Assembly (NCBI GenBank): GCA_963556255.1
Contig: OY744611.1
Coordinates: forward strand, 31,336,603-31,400,602
DNA: 64,000 bases
Direction: 5' to 3'
Origin: Allolobophora icterica
Lineage: Eukaryota > Annelida > Clitellata > Crassiclitellata > Lumbricidae
Under the pieces are notes generated by a model. That model saw only the letters and a program-made list of their open reading frames with translations. It searched no databases and was not told where the DNA came from. Positions 23,317-34,478 of this stretch are shown here, piece after piece. The position numbers and the translations under genes are program-made. Position 1 is the stretch's first letter; each line of letters opens with the position of its first letter.

Positions 23317-24846
23317 CAGGGGCGGATCCAGGATTTCTGGTTAGGGGGGCGTAAATACTACCAATCCAATCCCGTAAATATATATATATATATATATGAA
23401 ATTAGATCACGCAAAACTATAATGATCCTTTTTATAGAAAATGTTATGGAACTTTAAAAAAGTATATAGTTTCTCATATAAAACAACTGGTCTCCACTGA
23501 AGGTTAACAGTGAAACGATTATAAATCAGTTATCGGTTTTGATCATGCAACCCTTGATCCAAAAAGAAAATAATTAAGTGTCACATGCCAGTGGATTAAG
23601 CAGTGTCATTCTTCTTGGATGCTTTCTGGCGTAGGCATTGATAACGTCATCAATGTCTAACTTGATGTCCTTGTGGACAAACAATAAAATGAGTGCATTA
23701 AATCTGTCCTCGTTCATTGTACTTCGGAAACACTTCACAAATCGCAGACTAGAATTTGCTCGTTCAACACTGCAAGCCGTGACAGAAGTGAGCAGCAAAA
23801 TGTGAATTATTGTGGTAATATTTGGATACATAATACGACAGGAGCGGCTGTCAGCGAGGGTGTCCGACAGGGTGCTTGGTGTGCTGTCAGCGTTTCTCCA
23901 CATCTGCTGCCAAAGCTTTAACTCTTGATGAAACGAATCCGGCGAAGGCAGGTCATCATGATAGTAATGAAGTATACCATCAGCAGTGAGTGCGTCGATG
24001 TTTGAAACATTAGATGGAATGAGACTTAGACCACGAATTGCTTGTTTCGCAAGATCTCCAAATCGTAGGCTAAACTGCTGAAGTAGACTGTCCAGAAATG
24101 GAAGATAAATGTTTGGTTTGAAATGTTCATCTGGCGTTGCAGCGGGTGTGTTGCTTCGGTGAATCTGTTTTGAGCATATTCTTGGTGCAGTAATTGGTCC
24201 AGCGCCAGCTGTCTCTGCCATTTTAGTAGCTTTCTGGAAAACATGCTCCCATTCGCTGTCATCCTGTCGGGCATTGTTTAGTGCTGCTCTAACACTCGTC
24301 ACCATTTCATATCCTTGGATCACGTCTAAAGTTGAGCCTTGCAACTTTGCGCTGAGTCCTTTGACGTAGCCAAAGAAATGGCGAACGATATGAAAGCTTA
24401 CGATAAATGCATGATCTGTAATACTCTTCAAAAGTCCGTAAGCAGCAGTGCTCGTCTTACTGTCCGAATCTGCTTCAATGGATCCGATTGCGTCTAAGCA
24501 GGCAACAATCGGTTCGTACAGCTCCATGAAATTTGACAGAGTTGTGTGCTTTTCAATCCATCTCGTCTCACAGAAAATTCCGACCTTTCGTTTAACAATT
24601 TTTTCATTCTCACTACATTTGCTTTGGTTTGCATCAAGTACTGCCTCTTCTAGACGTCGGCTGCAACTCAGGTAAGTAGGTAAGAGAGCTCCGGTAAGAG
24701 AGCTCCATTCTGCCGGTCCAGCTACTTCAAACATCCTATTCCCAAATTGCAGTTATATTGGTTTTAGGTCAGTTTAGTTTGAGAACATTTGCTGCAGGTT
24801 TAGGGGGGGCGTACGCCGGCTCCGCCCCCCTCTAAATCCGCGCCTG
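23317..24846 (-). mobile_element. Nested hAT element with transposase remnant
   Basis: Termini CAGGGGCGGATCCAGG and, read inward from the right, CAGGCGCGGATTTAGA, with C/G-rich subterminal stretches. GTTAG flanks both sides (23312-23316 and 24847-24851), so the target-site duplication is only 5 bp by inspection. It contains the transposase part at 23574-24734. It inserted into the outer element. Confidence 0.8.
23574..24734 (-). CDS. hAT-family transposase, C-terminal part
   Basis: 386-residue open frame. The last 80 residues carry the hAT C-terminal dimerisation signature (TSVTACSVERANSSLRFVK, then a stretch ending in an acidic/Ile-rich helix). The protein resembles the ZMYM1/P52rIPK-like group of hAT transposases. 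It begins in the middle of the catalytic region: the N-terminal zinc-finger/BED part and the first catalytic segment are missing, so it is 5'-truncated and unlikely to be active alone. In other genomes such frames are often annotated as zinc finger MYM-type protein 1-like. Unlike the neighbouring elements it has no internal stops, which suggests a fairly recent insertion. Confidence 0.8.
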   Translation of the reverse strand: MFEVAGPAEWSSLTGALLPTYLSCSRRLEEAVLDANQSKCSENEKIVKRKVGIFCETRWIEKHTTLSNFMELYEPIVACLDAIGSIEADSDSKTSTAAYGLLKSITDHAFIVSFHIVRHFFGYVKGLSAKLQGSTLDVIQGYEMVTSVRAALNNARQDDSEWEHVFQKATKMAETAGAGPITAPRICSKQIHRSNTPAATPDEHFKPNIYLPFLDSLLQQFSLRFGDLAKQAIRGLSLIPSNVSNIDALTADGILHYYHDDLPSPDSFHQELKLWQQMWRNADSTPSTLSDTLADSRSCRIMYPNITTIIHILLLTSVTACSVERANSSLRFVKCFRSTMNEDRFNALILLFVHKDIKLDIDDVINAYARKHPRRMTLLNPLACDT

Positions 24847-25387
24847 GTTAGACCTTGATTTATGTGGAGTTGGGGTGTGCAATGAAGAATTTACTATGGG
24901 GTCCTAAGAAAGACTAGGGGGTTCAACCCCCCCCCAACACCCCGACAATTCTCACCCTGCCTAGCACTCAATGAAGCATTGCAAGAGATGTTCCGTCTAT
25001 AGATATGCTTCGCAGGGTCTAGACACAATTGCACAACGCCTTCCATTAATGGCAATTGTAATTGTATTTACTAAAATTTATATAGCATCGTCGGTAGAAA
25101 GTTGCCTGTAGAATGCCTTACAATTCAGAACTTCAAAGTCTGACGAGTGTCAAAAATGAAACTATGCCACAAAGTACAACTGAGTATGAATGCGACTGAC
25201 TGCTACCACATACGACGCTGTTGATGCTTTCCATTTAATAGAGGTGCTACATAAATATGAAGAAAAGTTCATCTGATTGTCTCACTTGAAAAATGCTTTT
25301 TCTAGCTTCAAACTTTGACTTATCTTCTTATTAACATTTGTTCCCGCAGGCAGAGCCAACATTGGTGTCTGTCTATAACCCTTCCTT

Positions 25388-25793
25388 TCCATCCATCCAC
25401 CCATCCATCCTTTCATCCACCCATTCATCCATTCAACCATTCAATCATCCATCCATCCATCCAACAAGCCATCCGTCCATCCGTCCTTCCATCCTCCGTC
25501 CGTCCGTCCGCCCATCCATCCATCCGTCATCCATCCATTCATCAATCCATCTGTCATCCATCCATCCATTCATTCATCCATTCATTCATCCATTCATTCA
25601 TCCATCCATTCAACCATCCATCCATCCAGCCACCCATCCATCCATATATCCATCCAGCTATGTATCATCCATCCATCCATCCATCCATCATCCATCCATT
25701 CATCAATCCATCTGTCATCCACCCATCAATCAATCATCCTTCCATCCTTCCTTCCATCCATCCTTCCATCCATCCATCCATCCATCCATCCCG
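25388..25793. repeat. (ATCC)n imperfect microsatellite (copy B)
   Basis: Counterpart of 8436-8724, expanded by about 100 bp. It generates long but meaningless His/Pro/Ser/Ile frames. Confidence 0.95.
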
Positions 25794-26339
25794 CTCTCAC
25801 CGATTGTCCTCTTCCTTCGGCTTCATTACAGTTAGATTTCTTCAACCGATCCATGATACTCATTGTAACCCTGGAGCAATCGTCCATTTAAATTTTACAA
25901 ATTATCTCGCCTTCCATGCCCCCTGTCGGCCATCAGGTGTCAATCACCATAGAGGGACTCTATCTTTCACTGCTCAGGCTTTCCATTCAAACCCAAAGTA
26001 TGACTTCTTTGACACTTATTCATCCAATACACCGCCTACCATTTTCTACGTCACAACTCCTCTGTCTCCCACATACTCTGGTCTGGTCTTCAGCCATCGG
26101 AAATTTTACATTCAAGGTATTTCTGGAAAACCCTCGTGACGAAACGTAGCGATCGTGAAGAAGTTGTTGCCATGCGCTAAAATGTTGAATGGCACCCTAG
26201 AATTTTTTAATTTGCGAAAATAATACTAAACAATCAGGCCTTTTTATAGGCCACTCTTAATATTCATGCAGGCCTAACACTGTCACGTTCACGTAGACTT
26301 ACTGACAAAAAATTTTCCAAGACCAACGAGCATTATTTG

Positions 26340-27232
26340 CAGTCTTGTTGTCCTCAAGACCAAAGTCTTGGTCTCGAGTGCACTCGAGTTCGTTTTTAAA
26401 AGTCTTGGTCTTGGTCTTGGTCTTGAGACTAAAGGTCTTGGACTTGGTCTTGGTCTTGAGGTTCAAGGTCTTGGTCTTGGTCTTGGTCTTGAGGTTCAAG
26501 GTCTTGGTCTTGGTTTTGCAAGACCAAGACCAAGACTTTTGTCAATATGAACAGTCATTAATTTTAACAAACGGCAAGAATTTTAAAAATTTATCCAATA
26601 ATTACTTATACAGTTATTGCTTTAGTATTTACACGGTGTGAATGAGGCTTCACTGTTGTTTTGGACAATTATTTTGACTTCCGGTTATTTACCATGGAAT
26701 GATTTCAAAACAGACTCATGATTAATTTGTACATTTACATCCGGTTCTTGAAAAGCTGCTGTGTGCTAGCGATTTCAGCACTTGTAGACCGTGTTTTTTC
26801 ACATGGCAGAATTTTTATGAGGCCCCACAGGTCACGTCTTGGTCAGAAAATTCTGAGCAAATTGGTTTTTATAAAATTCAACAGGCATTTGGAATAACAT
26901 TTCGCATGAAGGACTTTTGTAATTACGAACTCGGAATTCTCTGCAGTCTCCATTTAGAGTTGTTTTGCTTGAAAAAAAATTCATGTTTTCATTAAAATAA
27001 CGAGTAGTCCGACTGGACAATTTTTTAGTAAGGAATAGAAGTCTGGATACGACTGTGATTTTTTTGGGTCTTGGTCTTGAGGTTCAAGGTCTTGGTCTTG
27101 GTCTTGAGGTTCAAGGTCTTGGCCTTGGTCTTGGTCTTGAGGTTCAAGGTCTTGGTCTTGGTCTTGGTCTTGAGGTTCAAGGTCTTGGCCTTGGTCTTGG
27201 TCTTGAGGTTTAAGGTCTTGACAACAAGACTG
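26340..27232. mobile_element. hAT-type MITE carrying CTTGGT arrays (copy B only)
   Basis: 893-bp insertion with inverted ends CAGTCTTGTTGTC and an exact 8-bp duplication ATTATTTG (26332-26339 and 27233-27240). Copy A has the empty site near 9262-9269. Each end carries a tandem array of TTGGTC-type hexamers interspersed with TTGAGGTTCAAGG. A palindrome CTCGAGTGCACTCGAG lies near 26378. No transposase frame. A second copy in opposite orientation lies at 40692-41621. Confidence 0.88.
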
Positions 27233-27707
27233 ATTATTTGTTAGCAGTAGTTCGCAGAATGTACTCTGCGCCTCTTGCGTACTCATGATCTGCATTTTAT
27301 TTGTACACGTAGGCGTATACATTCATTGCGGCGTATTTTACGGCCGCTGCCGCCTAGCAGTCGGGTAATCCTGAATGACAGAGCACCCCCGCATCAGACG
27401 CGGCGTACTTAACATTGCTTTTGGACTGCGCTAATGTTGAGTAATTGTAAATGTCTATGTAAATGTTTTTCTTTAGCGACCGTATGGCTTCGACCCTGTT
27501 TGCTGCGATGACCTCTTGTCGCTAAGCCCAGGACATTCAAGACCTCATACAACAACTCCAAGCACATTGCAGAAGCGCAAATTACCGTCCTACCAATCCA
27601 AACAAGAAACTACACATACAACGTCTAAAATAACCCATTAGGGTAACTTTGTGTTACTAGTTTCTGTTACTTATTGTTAAATCAATCAATCGATCAATCA
27701 ACTAAGC

Positions 27708-28185
27708 ATTTATATAGCGCCGCTTCTTGGCAACTGTTCAGAGTCGCTCCCAGCCCAAACCTGAGGAAACAGAACAGCTTTTAGAGCAGAGAAGAAAGCG
27801 ATGGACGAGTCTCTAGGAAGATACCGCAACTCAGGAGGAAGTTCGTTCCAAATTGAGGGCCCAACCTAGGAGAAAGCGCGCTGCATATTTGCAGTGCGTG
27901 CAAAGGAACACTGCAGAAGTCACCACGGGCGACAGAGCGAAGAGAACGGTGCCCAGGTGAAACGGAGGCGCGAGAACAAAGTTGGCACAGATAGGATGGA
28001 CACGGCCAAGCTGACATTGCCAAACGATGGAGGCGCCCCGGTAAACGATGCGTTGCGAGAGAGGTAACCAGTGGAGCACATCACGCATGTAGTCAGAGAC
28101 AAGGCCGAATTTAGAAATGCGCCCGACCAAGCGAGCAGCAGAACGCAGTAAGCGTAAATAAGTAAAACAAACCCAGGCACAATCT
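27708..28185 (-). mobile_element. L2-type LINE 3' fragment (copy B)
   Basis: Orthologous to 10084-10560, with the same GGCGCTATATAAATGC 3' end and GATTGATC-type tail, more decayed in the coding part. Confidence 0.72.
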
Positions 28186-28680
28186 ACTGAATATTATCAC
28201 GCAACCAAAAACTAAAAGAACTTTCATAACATATCATGTCATAGAATATATAGTTTACCTTTAATGCTGCTGGTGTCCATTTCTACGAAATCTTGGCAGA
28301 AATGAGCAGAACTTCTACCAGATCAAACTTCCCTAAACGAGGCACGCTAAACAACAATCTAACTTAAATGCAGACCAGTAACTTTAACTTGAACCTCATC
28401 GCAAACATGAAATGTAACAGATGATCTTGTTCTCAAAGAACACAGCCCTCACTGCGGCTAAGACTGACTCCGAATCTTCGCTCACCTGTCTCTGAATATA
28501 TATGCAACGGTAGATTCAGTCAATAGATTCGTGACAATTCTGTGGCGCAATATTGCAGCTCCTCGTGCAGCCAAAGAACAGCGCCAATAATAGTAGCCCC
28601 GCCCATTGGCATACGAATTGCAGGCTGGCTGATGCTACGCGATCAGTGGGTTGTAAACACAGAGGCGCCAACTACACGGT

Positions 28681-30120
28681 GAGTCATTAAATAACGTGCG
28701 CCTACATGTATTACTTTAACATCGTCGGATACAGGGCCGTTTTTAACACAGGTGCAAACGGTGCGGCGCACCGAGACTCCGAGAGACCCTGAGCCGAGCG
28801 TGTACAGCAGTTTTGTTGCTATTCTCAGTCTCACTTCAAATTTCTGTAAAATTATAAGTGTACGCGTAAGGAAACACTAGTGATTGATTTAATTCACTTA
28901 CACTGTTTGCTACATGGTAGGCCTACTGTCATGGGCGTCTTTGTTTAGGCGTAGGCCTATTCTTGAAAATTCAACGTATAGAGTCCTGTCTTGGTAATAT
29001 GAAAATTCATATTGTCAACCCAGAGAGGGCTAAATGCATTCAGTCGCGTCGGCTAATTGGTATCGTATTCCCTTTACCAGCAGCTCTTACATGTGTTGTT
29101 TTTAGCCGATCGCTGCGAGATAACAGGTCGGTCTGGTGAACCGCGTAGTCAGAACGTTATATGCATATTTATATACACACACAAATATATATATTATTAT
29201 TATTATTACTGAGGTCTTATATAGCGCTCCTTCAAGGTTATCTACTCAGGTGCGCTCCCAGTCCAACCACGGTCAAACATGACAGTCTTAAGACAAGAGT
29301 AGAACAGAGAAGAGAAATCGATTGTAATTAAACATTTATATAGCGCTATATAAATGTGTAATTATAAATATATATATATACATATATATATAACAAATAT
29401 ATATACATACATACATATTAACATAGTGGTGGTTCTCACACAGGTTTCAGTCTTCTGAACCACCGTAAACTTAAGTTATGCTATGTTATGTTATGTTAAT
29501 AACACTCGAAGGTAAGAAACTGTTGTGCGAATAAAATCCAGTCTGCAAAACGCAAGAAAGAGTTTATAAAATATAATCGCCCAATGTACATATTATAATG
29601 GATTTTTAACAGTTGATCTGAAGACGTTGGTTGAGCTACAGTGTGCGCGTGGATTATCCACTGGTGACAATACTAAGTTCACTTATTAGGCCTATTGTTT
29701 GTTAACTGACGTAGTCATAGTTATCAGTGATCTAATATCATATAGGTTGACGCTGATGGCGCCTCGTTTGCGTTCGATTGGCGCTATATAAATGTTTAAT
29801 TACAATTACAATTACAATTAACCTAATTTTCAAGATATCTAAAGTCAAACAGATTTGTTCCCTGCTCAATAAAAGCATTACTTTAAACGGAAGGCCATCG
29901 TATGGACGGTATGGTTGCAGGCTTTATCGTTTCTGTCTTATCGCTGCTGAATTGTTTTCTGTTTATCTGAAAGACGACGGCTGGTTCGTGGTCGTTTACA
30001 TGTACAAGGTGGAGTATGGCGGAGGAGGTAAATCCTTCGGGTCAGAGCTTCCACGAGTATTATCGACTATCGAGTATGGAGGTGGAGCTGATGGTTCTAT
30101 ATTCGTGAAAACCTAAATCA
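28681..30120. other. Non-coding, L2-tail fragments
   Basis: No gene recognised. It contains L2-type 3'-end fragments at about 29215-29260 (minus), 29320-29360 and 29757-29822 (plus, ending in AATTACAATTACAATTA), and AT-rich runs at 29360-29410. Confidence 0.5.
29757..29822 (+). mobile_element. L2-type LINE 3' terminus
   Basis: TTGGCGCTATATAAATGTTTAATTACAATTAC-type 3' end with a short-repeat tail, as in L2-clade LINEs. Only the terminus is present. Similar termini occur at 33470-33545 and 41660-41710. Confidence 0.6.
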
Positions 30121-30136
30121 TTCAATCAATCGTTCA

Positions 30137-30451
<315 letters not shown>

Positions 30452-30459
30452 AAACATTT

Positions 30460-31985
30460 TTAGCGCGCAAGGTCACACAGAAATAGGAATCTGAGGCGTG
30501 GTTAGTCGGTCGTTTGGTGAAGAGCTGTTAGATATTCAATGAGAAAGCAATGAGAAAAAGTGAGTTTTAAGGCGTCTCTTTACAAAGGAAGCGAAAGAGT
30601 TCAATCTTCGGACACGCTTTGGTAGACCTAGTCGGTTTCATCCCTTAACTTCCCTTAAGGGCAGCAACATGGAATGCACGAGAGCCCGTGACAGTGCTAC
30701 ATCGAGGCTTAACCAAAAGACCCACACCAGAAGATCGAAGAGTGCGCGGCGGAATTCAAGGGAGAGAGCAGTGGTCGAAGGAGTGCCCGTTGTACGAGTT
30801 AAGATAAGTAAGATAAACCAGTTTAAATTTAAGCTGAATTCTACTGGAAGCCAATGCAGCTGACCGAGCAGAGTTAAGGAGTTTGAATGAGAAGGTGCAC
30901 GCAGAACCACGCGAGCCAAACAATTTTGTTGACTTCGAGATTTAATAAGCATGCAAACACAGAGTTGACTATGATCTGTGACAATTCCTTGTATGGTAAA
31001 TGCAGACCGTATGTGACGTATTGTTGTGATATGATAGAAACAAGATTTGCAAATGTTATTTATGTGGGATTGGAATGTGAGATTACTGTCCATAGTGATC
31101 CCGTGTTTTGACAGTCGTTGATAGCGGAATACAATACCAAAGTTAAACATTGGAGTGAAAGGAGAAAGAGCGCGGTCGTTGGCGTGAGGCAAATATGATT
31201 GCCTGAGGCTTATCAGAGCTCACGGCAAGACTGTTGAAGCAGAACAATGCATGCACTCATGAGAGGCACTCTTCTGCGATTGCTTTGCCAGACTGATCCA
31301 TTGGTGACAGAGTAATATGTAAAGCTGAGTATCATCGACATAGGCCTACTGGTGTGACTGGACTCCAAAGTGATTGGCTAAGCGGTTGATTTGTAAAGCA
31401 AAGATTGTAAATAACAGAGGTCCTAGAACAGATCCATGTGGGGCGACAACAGTGTAGAACGAGGGATAAGACCAAGCAGTACCAATACCCATTTGCTGAT
31501 AATTCGAGAGGTAAGAAGCTAGCGAGTTTAATGCAGTACAAGAGACGCCGAAGCTTTTTCTTAGTCTAGATTACAGTATATAGCTGGTGGTCGACAGTGT
31601 CGAAAGCAGCATTAAGGTCACGGCATACTGAGAGGCACGCCTTTCCTTTGTCAATAGACGAGAAGATGTTGTCCAGGGTAAAGGCGAGAGCAGTTTCAGT
31701 AGAGTAGCCTTCTCGGTAAGCTGACTGGTAAGGACTGAAATGAGGATATGAAGTAATGTGCTTCTTGATCACTATAAGAAAGAAACGTTCAAGAATCTTA
31801 GAAATGTTATTAAAGTTGGAGATGGGTCTAAAGTTTGACAGGCAATTTGTGTCCAGATCAGGTTTCTTAAGTAAAAGCGTAACTAAGACACATTTAAAAC
31901 ATGATGGAAAACAGCCTTCAGCAAAAGGCAAGTTGGCCAAATAAGTTATAAGGTAGGAGAAAACATCGGAACAAGACACGATTTA
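30460..31985 (-). pseudogene. Degenerate L2/CR1-type LINE ORF2
   Basis: Minus-strand reverse-transcriptase remnant. It carries the N-terminal RT block KPDLDTNCLSNFRPISN...ILERF and AFDTVDH (31979-31566), then a GSVLGPLLF block (about 31450) and a YVDD catalytic motif (about 31327-31340), then the thumb and C-terminal region with MDSNLTFQSHINNICKS and LLGQLHWLPV (31192-30640). It is in several frames. Immediately upstream of the YVDD motif a TAGGCCTA (31341-31348) creates an in-frame stop. Confidence 0.82.
31341..31348. repeat. TAGGCCTA micro-insertion in LINE reverse transcriptase
   Basis: On the minus strand it sits directly before the YVDD motif and adds a TAG and one Ala codon. The conserved motif resumes without a frame change. 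Confidence 0.7.
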
Positions 31986-32581
31986 AGTGGCGTACATTAT
32001 GAAGTCCATGGTGGAGGATTTTGCGACAGTTTGGATAAGAAGAGACAAGAATTATTATGCATATATAAGCGGATCTACACATCTTCTGTATCATTCATTC
32101 TTGAGCGTTATTAAATGACTGACTTTCAGTCATTTAGTCACTCAACTTCGTTGTTCTAAAGGCAAAGTTATCGCACAAACTTAAATGCCTTTAAGAATCG
32201 TTGTCCCACGGTGTGAACAATTTTTAACTGAAGTGCAAACACAACCACTACAGTTCAATAAAAGGACGAAACTGTAGCGTTCCCTATTCTTTCAGACGTT
32301 AAGTTTAATCTGTTCAGTGATTAGCCTACACATAATCAGCGCAAACGCTAAAATGAGCTGCGTTTACTATAAGCCTAATTTACGCTATAACACAGTAGCA
32401 CACAATACAGAAAGTTGAATGCCAGTTCAGAGAAGAAACTTTCGTTTCACTTCATATAGTTCCTAACTAATTCAGTTCAACAATTTCTCATTTTCCTTCA
32501 TCCAATTCTTACCCATCACTTAAGTTTTTTCAAACTATATATATAAAAATTATGCTGTATATTTTTCTTACCGGGTTGTCG
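31986..32581. other. Non-coding
   Basis: No gene or repeat recognised in this stretch. Confidence 0.45.
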
Positions 32582-32648
32582 TAGACAACTGAGTCCTGAT
32601 ATGACGGCGGCAAGACCATGACTGAAGTAGTCGGATCACAAGCGTTTG
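32582..32648 (-). CDS. Candidate isolated exon
   Basis: 67-nt segment with a good acceptor (TTCTTTTCAG) and donor (GTAAGA), open in phase 1, with a cysteine and Pro-rich ending SVVYDNP. It could be a 5' exon of the copy B gene, which lies downstream on the minus strand. There is no homology evidence beyond splice signals. Confidence 0.35.
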
Positions 32649-33692
32649 CTGAAAAGAATTATTGCTCTTTAGTCTGCATAACAGCAAGTTCGGGTGGACT
32701 TATCAAAAGATTGTCAAATTAAATACATGTAAATTTGCAATGAATTGTGTATTTATCTTATAATACTTGTAGACCCCACGTGAGTAAGTAATTCAAACAC
32801 TGTGGCTTTTCTAGAGCTATGTACAAATCTGGCAAGTTCATGGTTCAAAGCGGATCGATTGATAACTTCATAATGTCGCAGACTGCAAAAATGATCGTCT
32901 GCAATGCTAATCCATAGTTGAAGATATACGCCATTATAATCAAAAAGGATCTAAGGAAGTAGGTTGAATATCATATCTTCATGTAAGTTGGTAGACATCT
33001 TCCGCCACTGGCTGGCTGACACTTTGAGAAATTGATAGGCCTAACTGTCAGACCATGATTAGCATTTTTTAAAAGCAATGCTGACACAGAGTAAAATGCA
33101 CCATAGTATTGTTTATTTTTAGTAATTTTTAAGAGTTTGTTATGGTCCCAATAATTGCAGTCTGCAGGTTTTTACCATGGATCTTCCGGTTATTACTGTT
33201 TTTTCCACCGTCCAGGAAAAATACCTTTTGCCATGACAGATTGCCATCACTGCTCCAGACCTTCCGTACCTTTGTCTCTTTACTCCTCGGTCGCTCCACT
33301 CTGCGCTCGGCCGCCATAGCCTTTTAGTTATCTATAAGTTTAACTATGTTGGCTCCACTTGCTGAAACCGTTTTCCGCAGGAATTGCGACTTGAGCTCCT
33401 AAGTCTTTCTATTCCTCTGTTCCAGAAACGCCTGAAGTCCATTTTATTTGTTAGTGATAGCACTGACTTGTGTCGGGAGCGCCTCTGAATCGTTGAGTTG
33501 CGCTTTTAGAAATGTTCGATTACAATTAGAATTACAATTATAAAACTTGTGAACGCTACAGAATTTAATTAGAACTTCAGGAAGGTTAAATGATTAAATA
33601 AAATTGAAATCATGCGTTGGTAAACTATTTAGCGTCTCTCAAAAAAGGTGCGACCTCTTTGGTACACGCATTACTTAATAGCCCAATATATA
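32649..33692. other. Non-coding
   Basis: No gene recognised. An L2-type 3' terminus (GGGAGCGCCTC...ATTACAATTAGAATTACAATT) is at about 33470-33545. Confidence 0.45.
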
Positions 33693-33696
33693 GTAC

Positions 33697-34430
33697 TGTA
33701 GCGGACATGGGTGGTTAGAAGGCATATTGGGCGCTATAGAAGCGAGAGGTGACTGAGTACGGGGGTTTTGGAATGGGTCAACGAGTGCGTGAGGACCTGT
33801 GCCTCTGTGAGGCCTTGTGCCTGGGGTCTGATGCCCCTGTGAGGCCTCATGCCCCTGTGAGGCCTCGTGCCTCAGTGAGGCCTCATGCCTCAGTGAGGCC
33901 TCGTGCCTCAGTGAGGACTCGTGCCCCTGTGGGGCCCTGTGCCCCTGTGAGGCCTCGTGCCTCTGTGAGGCCTCCTGACTAGTATAAAAGGGGCCCCGTG
34001 CTTTCATGAAGGGAGAGGCGATAGAAATTGTAAGAGCGGAGCTCTTGTCCGACGGTGAGGCATCTAGAAAGAAGCGGTAGAAAGAGCCTTGGAGCGGAGC
34101 TCTTGTTCTCCTGTGGGGCATCCAGAGAGAAGAAGCCGGTATCTTGGAGTAATTATAGTGATAGCAATAGTTTCTTTTGGGATTTACAATTGTATGGAAA
34201 TGTGGAATAAATCGTGATTATCGTGAATATAAGAAAGTCGTCAATCGTGATTCCGTCTTGTCAATTGTTGAGTCGATCGGTTGTAAGGAAACTCGTAAGT
34301 CCTTCGACGACATCGGAGGCCTTATCTACGCGTACACGTCCAGGGCCTTCTTAACCACTCGGCTGGCCTTGGGAGTATACGGTATATAGAGAGATATACC
34401 CCGGCGAGAGAGAGGTTAATTTCCGCCACA
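33697..34430 (+). repeat. 5' LTR
   Basis: 734 bp, TG...CA termini. U3 holds a G/C-rich array of about 18-bp units (GAGGCCTCGTGCCTCAGT type) at about 33795-33975, followed by a TATA box at 33983-33990. Confidence 0.95.
33983..33990 (+). promoter_or_regulatory. TATA box of 5' LTR promoter
   Basis: TATAAAAG just downstream of the U3 repeat array; the same box is at 38610-38617 in the 3' LTR. It is the likely core promoter for the genomic transcript. Confidence 0.7.
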
Positions 34431-34431
34431 C

Positions 34432-34445
34432 TGGCACCAGAAGTG
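34432..34445 (+). other. Putative tRNA primer-binding site
   Basis: TGGCACCAGAAGTG starts one base after the 5' LTR, the expected position and TGG start for a retroelement PBS. I have not assigned the tRNA. Confidence 0.6.
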
Positions 34446-34478
34446 TGGTATTGAGACGACGAGTTTTGATCGACAGCG

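Larger units (their letters stand above)
23278..24959. mobile_element. Outer hAT-type element (copy B only), hosting a nested hAT
   Basis: 1682-bp insertion. The ends are inverted: CAGTATGAGAATTGTGG on the left, and CAGGGTGAGAATTGTCGG when the right end is read inward. The flanking 8-mers are CCTAACAC (23270-23277) and CCTAGCAC (24960-24967). Copy A has a single CCTAACAC at the empty site near 7920-7930. The interior is mostly the nested element at 23317-24846. Confidence 0.85.

Noticed and set aside
26299..26641. Frames with repeated KTKTKT or VLVLVL (also 26981-27322, 40632-40971 and 41396-41635)
   Set aside because: Products of the hexamer arrays inside the hAT MITEs.
33129..33327. Short frames on both strands (61-62 residues)
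   Set aside because: No domain, no splice signals, and no similarity to the other exons.
33675..34121. 148-residue minus-strand frame with repeated RHEASQGHEAS (also 38248-38748) and plus-strand VRPHAPVRP frame
   Set aside because: They lie wholly in the LTR U3 repeat array on either strand and duplicate exactly with the LTR. They are not independent genes.
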